Source: an uncultured Eggerthellaceae bacterium (GTDB taxonomy: Bacteria > Actinomycetota > Coriobacteriia > Coriobacteriales > Eggerthellaceae). Taken from it: 62,891 nt of DNA. Below, piece by piece: positions 8,404 through 16,795 of the stretch (positions are counted from its first letter, which is position 1; every line of letters begins with the position of its first letter). Position numbers and translations under genes: made by a program. The notes beneath the pieces are model-generated. The model was not told the origin of the DNA, did not search any database, and saw only the letters and a program-made list of their open reading frames with translations. The stretch covers positions 1 through 62,891 of the forward strand of contig CAJUQH010000011.1 in assembly GCA_910588095.1 (NCBI GenBank), written 5' to 3'.

Positions 8404-9075
8404 ATGAGGAACTTTATTTCAAATATCATTGCTGGTGTTATTGCAGCTGCGCTATTTGCTTTTTTGCAAGCAAATAGCGCAGCGGCGCTGGACTCAATTA
8501 ATACCGCTCTAAATCCTGTACTTATCGCAAGCATCATAGCCCTTGTTCTGCTTGGTATCTGCTTAGGCTGGCTACTGAGAGGACTGCTTGTCTGGCGCCC
8601 TAAGCGGCGAATCCAGAGTGAGGATGCAAATAAGCACAACAGAGAAGTAATTATGCAGCTTGATGAAGCCAATAAAAGGCTTCTAAAGGCATTATCGATA
8701 AAAGGCGAGCTATTTTGTAGGGCTGAAGATTGGGATTCATATTGTTGGGCATATGGCAAAGACTTCCTGCAGCAGTTCATTGAGTATGAAACCATTCAGG
8801 GATCCAGAGTTAGACTCAAGCCAAAACCCAACTTGAAGTATTTTTATGAGGATAACTCTGATCTGTTTGACGTCATAGACGACCAATCTATAGACGAGAG
8901 AGTTGTCTATGACCCTGAAAAACAACTTTCCAGCGGTCATTATTGTACGCATGAATTAAGTTGGTGGTGGTATACGGACGATCATAACGTTAAAGAAGAG
9001 CAGGATAGAATATTCGAAGAGCAGATAAAGAATAGCAATTGGCCTATAACGACGCATATAGACGAGCAAAGCTGA
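8404..9075 (+). CDS. two-helix membrane protein, unknown function
   Basis: A 223-residue protein with two N-terminal hydrophobic segments (residues about 5-25 and 38-62, the second ending in WLLRGLLVW) and a basic stop (RPKRR). A charged, mostly cytoplasmic domain rich in Trp, Tyr and acidic residues follows, including WWWYTDD. I do not recognise the family. It lies 45 bases after the Shedu gene in the same orientation and has the same low GC, so it is probably cargo of the island. It may be an accessory membrane component of defence or an unrelated gene. Confidence 0.6.
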   Translation: MRNFISNIIAGVIAAALFAFLQANSAAALDSINTALNPVLIASIIALVLLGICLGWLLRGLLVWRPKRRIQSEDANKHNREVIMQLDEANKRLLKALSIKGELFCRAEDWDSYCWAYGKDFLQQFIEYETIQGSRVRLKPKPNLKYFYEDNSDLFDVIDDQSIDERVVYDPEKQLSSGHYCTHELSWWWYTDDHNVKEEQDRIFEEQIKNSNWPITTHIDEQS

Positions 9076-9112
9076 TTGCGTCACACTGCTGAAATGTATG
9101 CGTGAGTACAAA

Positions 9113-9265
9113 ATGAGTAAAGCCGATTTGAATAATCTTGGACAACTCAAGACCAAAGAATCCATCACGACAAACATGAACTCATTCGGTATCGAATACC
9201 TTCAATCGAGTGGGAGTAGAGCGCAAGGCACTAAGGCGCGCTCTCGTAACAATCTGGATTCCTGA
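9113..9265 (+). CDS. possible 50-residue small protein at the island edge
   Basis: An ATG at 9113 opens a 50-codon frame (MSKADLNNLGQLKTKES start, NNLDS end) with the base composition of the island. There is no strong ribosome binding site and no recognisable family. It could be a fragment of a gene cut by element insertion. Low confidence. Confidence 0.25.
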   Translation: MSKADLNNLGQLKTKESITTNMNSFGIEYLQSSGSRAQGTKARSRNNLDS

Positions 9266-9450
9266 TGCACAACGAGCCCGGCGCGGCATGCTGCTCCGGG
9301 CTTATAATCAAGGGTAGGCGACACGCCGCACCTGACACAAGCAAGGCTGCCGCGTCGCCTATCGCGTGCAGTAGGATGCAAAGCAGATAGCCCCGGGACG
9401 ACTGCTGACTCAAGTCGCCGGAGCTCGATTGTTCAAGAAGGAGGCTGCCC
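9266..9450. other. probable right boundary of the island
   Basis: Composition switches here from AT-rich to GC-rich. A hairpin AGCCCGG…CCGGGCT lies at 9275-9302 without a T-tract. No tRNA or second repeat copy could be identified as the attachment site because the left end is outside the window. The promoter for the thioesterase gene should also lie here. Confidence 0.45.
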
Positions 9451-9855
9451 ATGTTGCCCGATCACCCCACCATGGAAGAGATGGAAGCGTTCTTCAGCGG
9501 CGACCATTTCGCCACCCAAGCAGCAGGCTGTCGCATCGTCGAGGGCTGGAAGGGCCACGCCGTGGCCGAGATGGACCTGGCCGAGATCCACAAGAACGCC
9601 CAGGGCAACATCATGGGCGGCGCCATCTTCACGCTGGCCGATTTCGCGCTGGCCATCGCCAGCAACATCGGCACCGGGCCGGCAGTCAACGCCATGAGCA
9701 CCATCATGTACCTGAGCGCCACGCGCGGCACGAAGCTCATCGCCACGGCCGATTGCGAGAAGGCGGGGCGGCGCCTAGGCTTCTACGCCGTCAGGGTCAC
9801 CGACGACACCGGCAAGCTCATCGCCAAGATGGACGTCACCGTCTGCCCGGTGTAG
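9451..9855 (+). CDS. PaaI-type hotdog thioesterase
   Basis: A 134-residue hotdog-fold protein. The pattern HKNAQGNIMGGAIFTLADFA (residues about 49-68) is the PaaI family signature, with Asn and Asp/Gly positions used for acyl-CoA hydrolysis. C-terminal strands (GFYAVRVTDDTGKLIAKMDV) complete the fold. It likely hydrolyses acyl- or aryl-CoA thioesters in the cytoplasm; the substrate is unknown. The start is supported by AAGGAGG eight bases upstream. It is the first gene with typical host composition. Confidence 0.82.
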   Translation: MLPDHPTMEEMEAFFSGDHFATQAAGCRIVEGWKGHAVAEMDLAEIHKNAQGNIMGGAIFTLADFALAIASNIGTGPAVNAMSTIMYLSATRGTKLIATADCEKAGRRLGFYAVRVTDDTGKLIAKMDVTVCPV

Positions 9856-9920
9856 CAACGCACCAGGTGCAGCCCTCCCCTTCCAGCGCAAGGCCCTTGC
9901 AGAAAAGCCCTCCGCGCGCC

Positions 9921-11156
9921 CTAGCACTCCAGCTCGTCGGCCAGCTGCTTCAGGAACAGCCCCACATCGGTGATGATGCCGATGGTCTGGAAGCTGCCAC
10001 GGTCGGCCAGCTTCGTGACCACCGCAGGGTTGATGTCCACGCACACGGTGGTCACCGCCGCCGGCAGCAGGTTGCCCGTGGCGATGGAGTGCAGCATGGT
10101 GGACATCATGATGCACGCGCCCGCCTTCTGGCACCAGGGGCGCATGGCCTCTTGGGCGCGCACCGTGTCGGTTATGACCTCGGGCAGCGGGCCGTCGTCG
10201 CGAATCGATCCCGCCAGCACATAGGGCGTGCCCGTCTCCACCAGCGTGTGCATGAGCCCGCTCGTGAGCACGCCTTCGCTCACGGCTTGGGCGATGCTGC
10301 CCACCGACCGTATGCGGTTGATGGCCCGCAGGTGATGCTCGTGCCCGCTGGGCACGGGCACGCCGGTGGCCATGTCGATGCCCAGCGACGTGCCGTACAG
10401 CGCCGTCTCTATGTCGTGGGTGGCCACGGCGTTGCCACCGAACAGCACGCTCACGTAGCCCGCGCGCACGAGCCGCGCCAGGTGCTCGGCCGCGCCCGTG
10501 TGCACCACGGCCGGCCCCACCACCGCCACGATGGCCTGCCCCGCCGCGCGCACGTCGCGCAGCAGCGACGCCACCTGGCGGATTATCTGGTCTTTCGGCT
10601 TCTCGCTCGAGGCGGTGGAGTTCATGAACTCGAACGCGGCCTTCGAGCGCGGGCGCTCCTTGGTCAGCACGCGCACGCCGCCCTGGCCCACCACGAACAG
10701 GTCACCCTTGTGCACCTGCGAAAGCGGCACGCCCGCGGCCATCTGCTCGTTGCGGTCGACCCGCACGCCCAGGTCCATCTCGGTGCCTTCGACCTCGGTC
10801 CAGCGGCCGTCGATGCGCACGAGCGTCTCGAGGTTGGTGGTGGAATAGAAGTCGGGCGGGAACACGCCGTCGGCCGGCGCGGGCGCCAGCGTGGCGTCCT
10901 CGAGGTGCAGCGGGATGGCACCCAAGCCGTGCAGCATGCGCATGATCTCGGCTATGTGCTCGGCATCGCGGCCGAACACGCGCATGGTCAGGGCCGACGT
11001 ATCCTCGTTGCTGCGCCCGATGTCCAGTTCCAGCACCTCGAACTCGCCATCGAGCTCCACGATGCCGCGCATGATGCCCGACATGGTGTTCGAGTCGATA
11101 AGATGCCCTTCGGCGACGATGTCCTCGTAGATGCGATGCCCGCTGTGCCCGACCAT
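9921..11156 (-). CDS. TIGR00300 (LOR/SDH-like) protein, possible ornithine cyclodeaminase
   Basis: A 411-residue protein matching the TIGR00300 family: an N-terminal segment shared with bifunctional lysine-ketoglutarate reductase/saccharopine dehydrogenases (residues about 10-110) and a C-terminal NAD(P)-binding region with VVGPAVVHTGAAEHLARL and VLFGGNAVATHDIE. Some archaeal and cyanobacterial relatives act on ornithine or arginine (cyclodeaminase activity), so a role in arginine/proline metabolism is plausible; this is family knowledge, not visible in the residues. It is monocistronic, with a strong hairpin beyond the next intergenic space. Confidence 0.65.
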   Translation of the reverse strand: MVGHSGHRIYEDIVAEGHLIDSNTMSGIMRGIVELDGEFEVLELDIGRSNEDTSALTMRVFGRDAEHIAEIMRMLHGLGAIPLHLEDATLAPAPADGVFPPDFYSTTNLETLVRIDGRWTEVEGTEMDLGVRVDRNEQMAAGVPLSQVHKGDLFVVGQGGVRVLTKERPRSKAAFEFMNSTASSEKPKDQIIRQVASLLRDVRAAGQAIVAVVGPAVVHTGAAEHLARLVRAGYVSVLFGGNAVATHDIETALYGTSLGIDMATGVPVPSGHEHHLRAINRIRSVGSIAQAVSEGVLTSGLMHTLVETGTPYVLAGSIRDDGPLPEVITDTVRAQEAMRPWCQKAGACIMMSTMLHSIATGNLLPAAVTTVCVDINPAVVTKLADRGSFQTIGIITDVGLFLKQLADELEC

Positions 11157-11264
11157 GGCGGCCGCCTTCCTCCTGCGCCTGCTTCCTGCGCCCCATTGTA
11201 AGCGCAGCCGCTAGCGCTGCCACTCGGTTTACGGCAGCCGGGAAGCACGCCCGAGTCGAAGGGC

Positions 11265-11299
11265 GCCGCGCTTGCGTGGACGACCCTCGCAAGCGCGGC
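11265..11299. terminator. strong hairpin between moeA-like gene and TIGR00300 gene
   Basis: GCCGCGCTTGCG at 11265-11276 pairs perfectly with CGCAAGCGCGGC at 11288-11299 around an 11-base loop. It lies just beyond the stop of the minus-strand moeA-like gene. There is no clear T-tract. Confidence 0.5.
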
Positions 11300-11305
11300 C
11301 ACCCG

Positions 11306-12634
11306 CTACAACTGCGGGTTCCTCAGCTCCACGCATATCACGTCGCCAGCCTGCGGCGGCACATCGCCCGCCCCCGCAGGCATCATGAAATAGGCGTTCG
11401 CATGCTGCGTCTGCGGCGACCCGGCCTTGCCGGGCACGGGCGTGGCCGAAAGCGTGCCGTCTGGCGCAGCAGCCAGCACCACGAACCGTATGGAATAGAA
11501 CCGCGAGCCGGGCTCGGTGGCCTCGGCCGGGCGCTGCTCGCCGGGAAGGGAAGCCGGGTCTGCCTTCATCAGGTCGTCCATCGAGCTGCCCGGAAACGGC
11601 GAGGCCAGCCGCGCCGGGATGCGCACCGGCGCCGGATCCAGCCCCAAAAAGCGCTTCATCAGGGGCAGCAGGTAGAAGTTCAGCGTGAACGACGCGCCCC
11701 CAGACGGCCCCGATATCCCCACGATGGGCACGCCGTCAACGAGCGAATAGGAGCTATGGTGCCCAGGCCCATGGTTCGTCTGGTGGCACAGCACGCGGCC
11801 CATGTCCTCCAACACCTCGACCGACCAGTCGTCCGACCCTTTCGACGAGCCCGCATTGAGCACCACGATGTCGGCCACGGCGCACGCCCGCCCTATCGCC
11901 GCGCGAATGGCTTCGCGGTCGTCGGGCACGATGTCGAAGGGCACGAGCTCGCCGCCCCACTCCTGCACCTTGCCGCGCACCACTGCGCTGTTCGACTCGT
12001 ACACCCGCCCCCTTGCGGCGAAGCGCTCGGGGTGGCTTTCCGAGAACGGCACGTTCGGCGGCACGAGCTCGTCGCCCGTCGGGATGAAGGCCACCCGGGG
12101 ACGCGCGACGACCATCGCCGCAGACCGGCCGGCGCATGCGATGCGCGCCGCAACATCCGGCGTGATGACGCAGCCCTCCTTGACGACGACGTTCCCGGCC
12201 TGCATCTGCGAACCCGGCGCACGGGTGCCGGCAAACTGCCGGGAAGGCGCCGCATGGATGACGACGGACCGCTCGTCAGGGGACACCGTTGCGTGCTCCA
12301 CCACGACGGCGGCGTCGAACCCCTCGGGCATGGCCACGCCCGTGTTCGCGAACTCCCATTCGACCCCGCGCGTCCAGCCCGACGTGTCGGGCACATCGCC
12401 CGCCGGAAGGTCGGCGAAGTCGCTCCATCGCACCGCTATGGAATCAAGGCAGCAGGTGAGCACGCTTGGAACGTCGGCCTTGGCGGTGACGCTCTCGGCC
12501 AAGACGCGGCCCACGGCCCGGTCGAGCGGAACCTGCTCGATGCGCGGCACGGCGAACCACTCGGGCAGCGCCGCGAGCATCTCGTCAACCGCCTCTTCCC
12601 GCGGCAGCTCGATATGGTGCGAATGGTCTCTCAT
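11306..12634 (-). CDS. moeA: MoeA-like molybdopterin molybdotransferase (divergent)
   Basis: A 442-residue member of the MoeA family, which inserts molybdate or tungstate into adenylated molybdopterin. The MoeA N-terminal pattern (VPLDRAVGRVLAESV) and the MogA-like domain (VAFIPTGDELVPP) are present. The canonical MoeA motif usually read as GLPGNPVS is replaced by GISGPSGGASF, and the GG.S.GD loop by NAGSSKGSDDW. This fits a specialised paralog rather than housekeeping MoeA. The start at 12634 has GGAAAGGA upstream; the open frame continues upstream without good support. It lies downstream of a metal-uptake operon and next to a palindrome shared with that operon's promoter. Confidence 0.75.
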   Translation of the reverse strand: MRDHSHHIELPREEAVDEMLAALPEWFAVPRIEQVPLDRAVGRVLAESVTAKADVPSVLTCCLDSIAVRWSDFADLPAGDVPDTSGWTRGVEWEFANTGVAMPEGFDAAVVVEHATVSPDERSVVIHAAPSRQFAGTRAPGSQMQAGNVVVKEGCVITPDVAARIACAGRSAAMVVARPRVAFIPTGDELVPPNVPFSESHPERFAARGRVYESNSAVVRGKVQEWGGELVPFDIVPDDREAIRAAIGRACAVADIVVLNAGSSKGSDDWSVEVLEDMGRVLCHQTNHGPGHHSSYSLVDGVPIVGISGPSGGASFTLNFYLLPLMKRFLGLDPAPVRIPARLASPFPGSSMDDLMKADPASLPGEQRPAEATEPGSRFYSIRFVVLAAAPDGTLSATPVPGKAGSPQTQHANAYFMMPAGAGDVPPQAGDVICVELRNPQL

Positions 12635-12811
12635 GATTTGGCGTCCTTTCCCAATCGTCAAACAAGCATCAAGCCAAGTTGCGCTGACTCGAAGCGCTGC
12701 AGCCCCAGCACAACGCAGCCGCGTGAAGGCAGCCCATGCAGGCACTGCCTTCACGCTCAAGAGAAGAAAGGAAGGATACGGCTCTCCTTGTCGCCTCGTA
12801 TCCTACCACAA

Positions 12812-12833
12812 ATTATACTCACTTGAGAATAAT
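12812..12833. promoter_or_regulatory. palindromic operator upstream of moeA-like gene
   Basis: ATTATACTCA, CT, TGAGAATAAT: ten-base arms with one mismatch. It abuts the stop codon of the binding-protein gene, about 180 bases before the moeA start. Related half-sites occur at 15921-15975 and 16753-16773. Confidence 0.6.
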
Positions 12834-13960
12834 CAATCACCGCTCACCCCTGGCAAGGCGCCTTCCAGCAGCTCGGCCAGGTCGGCGTCGGTCAGGTCGT
12901 AGCCATACATGGTGCTGTAATAGGCGCGCGTCACGTCCTGGATGCTGTCGTCGAACGCATCGGGGTACAGAAGCCTCGGAAGCCACTGCATGCCCATGAG
13001 CTGGTTCACCGTCGGCGGGTTGTTCATCCAGCACCAGGGGTCGTTGGGAACCTGGTAGTAGTTGCCGCTTGCGATGGCCGTCATCTGCGCCCAGGCAGGG
13101 TCGTCTCCCACGGTGTCATAGATGCTCCCCTTCTGGAAGATGATGAGGTCCGGGTCCCAGACGGCTATCTGCTCGAGGCTGATCTCGTTGCCGCTGCCCT
13201 TGCTCGAAACGTCGTCCACGACCACCACGTTGTCGGCCACCATGTCGACCACCTGGGCCTGCACCGAGGTCTTCGCGATGGCGTTCAAGCCGTTGTTGCC
13301 CAGCAAGTACGCCATGGACACGCGCTGGTCCTCGGGGATGCCCGCCATCGTGTCCTTGGTCTTCTGATAGACGCTGCTGCAATACTCGGAAAGCTCTTTG
13401 CCGCGCTCTTCCCTGCCGAGCAGCTCGCCGAGCGTCTGATAGGCGGCCCCGTAGTCCTCCAGGTACGCCTCCACGAACACCACGGGGATGCCCAGCTGCT
13501 CTTGCAGCACGTCCAGGCTCTCGCGCGTGTCCTTCTTCACCTCGCCGGTGTCGATGATCACCTGAGGAGCTGCGGCGGCCACGGCCTCGCGGTTGAAGTC
13601 GTCCTTGGCGCCCAGCACCGCCCCGAACACCGGGTAGTCCTTGAACTTGTCGCCGAACACCTTCAGCTGGTCGTCGCTCAGCTCTTGGGAAAGGCCCACC
13701 ATGAGGTCGGGCGCCATGGTGAGCAGCACCTGCTGGGCCGTGTGCCCCGAGGGGCATATCTTCGTGATGGATGCCGGCAGCTCCACCTCGCGGCCGAGCG
13801 AGTCGGTGAATGTCCGCGTCTGCTCCTGCTGGGCGCTCGACGGCTGGCCTGCATCCGTGCCGCCCGCACAGCCCGCAAGCCCCAACGCACCGAGGCCGAG
13901 GGCCGTGATGCAGGCCACGGCCACGACCCCCTTCGCTATCGCCCTTCGTGTCACGCTCAT
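12833..13960 (-). CDS. BtuF/FepB-type metal substrate-binding lipoprotein
   Basis: A 375-residue ABC substrate-binding protein of the helical-backbone (BtuF/FecB) type. It has a signal sequence with twin Arg (VTRRAIAKG) and a lipobox LAGC followed by GGTDAGQ. The mature part starts with RTFTDSLGREVELPASI, typical of the fold, then QVIIDTGEV and the C-terminal lobe (WDPDLIIFQKGS). The start at 13960 is preceded by AAAGGGG. It is encoded with a FecCD permease and ATPase. Similar systems carry iron complexes, cobalamin or molybdate/tungstate (MolA type). The moeA-like and DUF364 neighbours favour molybdate or tungstate, by inference. Confidence 0.82.
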   Translation of the reverse strand: MSVTRRAIAKGVVAVACITALGLGALGLAGCAGGTDAGQPSSAQQEQTRTFTDSLGREVELPASITKICPSGHTAQQVLLTMAPDLMVGLSQELSDDQLKVFGDKFKDYPVFGAVLGAKDDFNREAVAAAAPQVIIDTGEVKKDTRESLDVLQEQLGIPVVFVEAYLEDYGAAYQTLGELLGREERGKELSEYCSSVYQKTKDTMAGIPEDQRVSMAYLLGNNGLNAIAKTSVQAQVVDMVADNVVVVDDVSSKGSGNEISLEQIAVWDPDLIIFQKGSIYDTVGDDPAWAQMTAIASGNYYQVPNDPWCWMNNPPTVNQLMGMQWLPRLLYPDAFDDSIQDVTRAYYSTMYGYDLTDADLAELLEGALPGVSGD

Positions 13961-14026
13961 GGATGAACCCCTTTCCTTGCGCGGTCTGGCATCAGCAGGC
14001 AGCCTTGCGGCCCGACTGGCCAAACC

Positions 14027-14809
14027 TCATTCTGGTATCTCGCTTGAAGGCACGCACACGCGCACCCTGTCGCCATGAAGAGAACAGACCTCCACGTCCA
14101 CGTCGTACAGCCCGCCGATGAGCTCGGCGGTGATGACGTCGCGCGGGCTTCCGTAGGCATCCAGCTTCCCGTCGCGCAGCACCAGCGTGCGGTCGGCGTA
14201 CAGGAAGGCGTGGTCGGGATTGTGAGTGGACTGCACGATGGAGAGCCCTTCGCGGGCCAGCTGCCGCACGCACGCGAGCACGCGCACCGTGTTGCCGTAG
14301 TCAAGGGCGCTCGTGGGCTCGTCCATGACGATGGTGCGGGCATTCTGGGCCAGAGCCCGCGCGATGAGCACCAGCTGCTGCTCGCCGCCCGATATGTGCG
14401 TGTACTGGCGATGGGCCAGCCGCGCGATGCCGACGCGCTCAAGCGCCTCGTAGGCGCGGCGCTGCTGGCTGCAGCCGGGATTGCTGAGCATCTTCAGGTC
14501 GCTTCCCGCGGCCATGAGCACCACGTCCAGCACCTCGTAGTCGTACACCGGCGCGTGGGATTGGGGGATGTATGACACCTCGCGGGCGCGTTCCTTGACG
14601 GTGAGGCGGCGCAGGTCCTTCCCGTTGACGGCCACCGACCCGCTGTAGCCCCGGTTGAGCCCCAGGATGCAGCGGAACAGCGTCGACTTGCCCACCCCGT
14701 TGGGCCCCAGCACGTTGACCAGGCAACCGTCGGGGATGTCGAAGGTAAGGCCGCGCAGCACGTCATGGTCGCCATAGGAGAAGCCCAGGTCCTTCACGCT
14801 GATGCTCAT
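14027..14809 (-). CDS. ABC transporter ATPase, FecE/BtuD/MolC type
   Basis: A 260-residue ATPase. Walker A is GPNGVGKST, the signature is ISGGEQQLVLIARAL, and Walker B is TIVMDEPTSALD, followed by the H-loop STHNPDH. It powers the FecCD-type importer. The ATG at 14809 overlaps the permease stop (ATGA), fixing the start; the same frame is open further upstream but that part is out-of-frame with the permease. The C-terminal 25 residues extend beyond the usual end (VEVCSLHGDRVRVCV). Confidence 0.88.
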   Translation of the reverse strand: MSISVKDLGFSYGDHDVLRGLTFDIPDGCLVNVLGPNGVGKSTLFRCILGLNRGYSGSVAVNGKDLRRLTVKERAREVSYIPQSHAPVYDYEVLDVVLMAAGSDLKMLSNPGCSQQRRAYEALERVGIARLAHRQYTHISGGEQQLVLIARALAQNARTIVMDEPTSALDYGNTVRVLACVRQLAREGLSIVQSTHNPDHAFLYADRTLVLRDGKLDAYGSPRDVITAELIGGLYDVDVEVCSLHGDRVRVCVPSSEIPE

Positions 14810-15906
14810 AGCTTCCTCCGGCGGGTGATGAGGTACAGGAAGAACGGCGCGCCGACGAAGGCCGTCAGGATGCCGATGGGGATCTCGGCGGTGGTGGCCA
14901 GCCGCGCGATGTCGTCCACGAGCAGAAGGAAGCCCGCGCCCATCAGCATGGACGCCGGTATGAGCTTGCGGTAGTCGGGTCCCACCAGCATGCGGCACAG
15001 ATGCGGGATGACCAGGCCCACCCAGCCGATCATGCCGCTGACCGACACGCAGGCCGCCGTGACGAACGTCGCCGCCACGATGACCACGATGCGGATCACG
15101 CGGGCGTTCACACCCATGGTGGATGCCTCGTCGTCGCCCATGGTCAATATGTTGATGCGCCAGCGCAAGGCGAACAGCACCGCGCAGCCCACCGCCACGA
15201 TAGGGGCGATTGCAGCCACTTGGCTCATCTTCGCCCCGGTGAGGCTGCCCATGAGCCAATAGGTGATGTCGGCCAGCTCGTCGTTGTTGGGGTCGGCGAT
15301 GAGCTTCGTGCAGGACACGCCCGCCTGGAACAGCGAGCTCACCATGACGCCCGCCAGCACCACCACCATCATGTGGTTGCCCTTGGCCCGCGAGCTTATG
15401 AGCAGCACGAGCCCCACGGTGATCAGCGAGAAGCAGAAGGCCGACACCGAAACGAGACCCATGGTGAAGCCGGCCAGGATAGCCACGGCCGCCCCGAAAG
15501 CCGCGCCTTGGCTCGCGCCCAGGATGTCTGGCGACACCAGCGGGTTCTGGAACGTGCCCTGATAGGCGGCGCCCGCCACGGAAAGGCTGCAGCCCACCAT
15601 GAGGGCCAGCAAGATGCGAGGCAGCCGCACGTTGAAGAACAGCGTGGCCTGCTGGTCGGTCCAGGTCTGGTCGAGCGGCACCACGTGGCTTGCCAGCATG
15701 AGCACCGCTTGGCCGGGGTCGATGGGATAGCGCCCCAGCATGAGAGAGACCGTCGCGATGGCGACCGTCAGGATCGCAAGCGCGACGATGATGACGTCGG
15801 CGCGGTGGCTTGCTTGCGACCGGCGCAAGCAAGGGCCGGGTGCCGGCCCCGCTGCTTGGGCGATGCCGCAGAATGCCGCAGGTGCGCCATCGTTGTCCTT
15901 AGGCAC
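14806..15906 (-). CDS. FecCD-family metal/metal-chelate permease
   Basis: A 366-residue inner-membrane permease with about ten hydrophobic helices. The FecCD patterns are clear: LPRILLALMVGCSLSVAGA, GTFQNPLVSPDILGASQGA, and GWVGLVIPHLCRMLVGPDY near the C-terminus, ending in FVGAPFFLYLITRRRKL. It forms the channel of the importer with the ATPase encoded directly after it. It is the first gene of the operon permease–ATPase–binding protein. Its promoter region carries three GAGGATAAT half-sites. Confidence 0.9.
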   Translation of the reverse strand: MPKDNDGAPAAFCGIAQAAGPAPGPCLRRSQASHRADVIIVALAILTVAIATVSLMLGRYPIDPGQAVLMLASHVVPLDQTWTDQQATLFFNVRLPRILLALMVGCSLSVAGAAYQGTFQNPLVSPDILGASQGAAFGAAVAILAGFTMGLVSVSAFCFSLITVGLVLLISSRAKGNHMMVVVLAGVMVSSLFQAGVSCTKLIADPNNDELADITYWLMGSLTGAKMSQVAAIAPIVAVGCAVLFALRWRINILTMGDDEASTMGVNARVIRIVVIVAATFVTAACVSVSGMIGWVGLVIPHLCRMLVGPDYRKLIPASMLMGAGFLLLVDDIARLATTAEIPIGILTAFVGAPFFLYLITRRRKL

Positions 15907-15920
15907 GATTCCCTCCCTTT

Positions 15921-15975
15921 ATTATCCTCAAGTGAGATAATTCTTAGTTGAGGATTATACACAATCGAGGATAAT
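15921..15975. promoter_or_regulatory. cluster of GAGGATAAT operator half-sites before the metal transporter operon
   Basis: ATTATCCTC at 15921-15929 (inverted, facing TGAGATAAT), GAGGATTAT at 15950-15958 and GAGGATAAT at 15967-15975 lie directly upstream of the permease gene. The same element appears before the moeA-like gene and between the NTPase and DUF364 genes, suggesting one regulator for all. Confidence 0.6.
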
Positions 15976-16027
15976 AAGGGCCGAGAAAATCACAAGGCAG
16001 CGACGGCGCTGCGACCCAGGGGCGCCG

Positions 16028-16645
16028 TCAGCCCACGACGCCGAGCTCGCCCAAAACGGCTTCGCGGCCGCTGCTGCAAGGAGCTATCGTCTCCACTGCG
16101 CCCCAGGTTGGCTGAAAGCGCTGCACGGCCTGCTCGACCAACGACCGGCGCACCACCACGAGCGCATGGGGCCAGGTCGGACGCGGGCCCGCGTCGACGA
16201 GCCTGAGGGCTTCGGTAAGGCCGCCCCCGCACTGGAACTCAAGCTTTCCCAACTCATCCACCACAAGCAGGCCAGGTAGACCGTCCATGGGAACATCGAG
16301 GTCGAGGCTCCTGAAATGGCCGTTCACCCGCGCAAGGGCCACCTCGCTTATCTGCCAGCCCAAGCAAGCCCGATCGCTTTCGCTCTCCTGCTGAGCCGTC
16401 TCGGCCCCCTGAGCAAGGTCGCGCCGCACGCCGAAGCAGAATCGCGCGCCATCAGGCAGCAAGACGCTCTGTATCCCCAGCTTCTCGTAGCCGTTCGCAT
16501 CTGCGCTAGCGCCCGCAGACTCTGCCCAAGTGCCTGGGGAGAGCACGCCATACGACGGCACGCCATGCTGCCCCAGGTCGCTAACGAGCCTTTCGAGCCA
16601 GCGACTCTTCCCTGTCTGAACATTCCCTGTGAGCACGAACAGCAT
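16028..16645 (-). CDS. THEP1/MobB-like P-loop NTPase
   Basis: A 205-residue P-loop protein. Walker A is GNVQTGKSRWL at residues 7-17, and the Walker B-like strand is LLVVDELGKLEFQCGG, the DE..KLE pattern of the THEP1 nucleoside-triphosphatase family. A GYE.LGI..VLLPDGARF region follows the family's middle. The position between metal transporter and DUF364 genes suggests a role in metal or cofactor handling. It is transcribed divergently from the DUF364 gene. Confidence 0.7.
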   Translation of the reverse strand: MLFVLTGNVQTGKSRWLERLVSDLGQHGVPSYGVLSPGTWAESAGASADANGYEKLGIQSVLLPDGARFCFGVRRDLAQGAETAQQESESDRACLGWQISEVALARVNGHFRSLDLDVPMDGLPGLLVVDELGKLEFQCGGGLTEALRLVDAGPRPTWPHALVVVRRSLVEQAVQRFQPTWGAVETIAPCSSGREAVLGELGVVG

Positions 16646-16752
16646 GGATGCCCCCTTCTGAGGATGCCGCCTACCGCATCATCGGCGCCCTGGAAAGGGC
16701 GAGCGGCGCCCAGAATCGCAATAGCCTCTTTGCTATATGCTCATTCTAGTAT

Positions 16753-16773
16753 ATTCTCATATAAGGATAATAC
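16753..16773. promoter_or_regulatory. operator-like dyad in the NTPase/DUF364 divergent promoter
   Basis: TATTCTCATATAAGGATAATA: TATTCTCA facing AGGATAATA, related to the palindrome before the moeA-like gene and the half-sites before the permease. It ends about 22 bases before the DUF364 start. Confidence 0.5.
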
Positions 16774-16795
16774 GAAGGCCAAGGAGGCGGTCTCT

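Noticed and set aside
9275..9302. hairpin as island terminator or attachment site
   Set aside because: No T-tract and no second copy in the window; left as a boundary note only.
9429..11201. long plus-strand frame opposite the thioesterase and TIGR00300 genes
   Set aside because: His/Arg-rich translation typical of the antisense of GC-rich genes; real genes with motifs occupy both strands here.
14810..15832. upstream extension of the ABC ATPase frame
   Set aside because: It overlaps the FecCD permease in another frame and lacks sense; the ATGA overlap at 14806-14809 fixes the true start.
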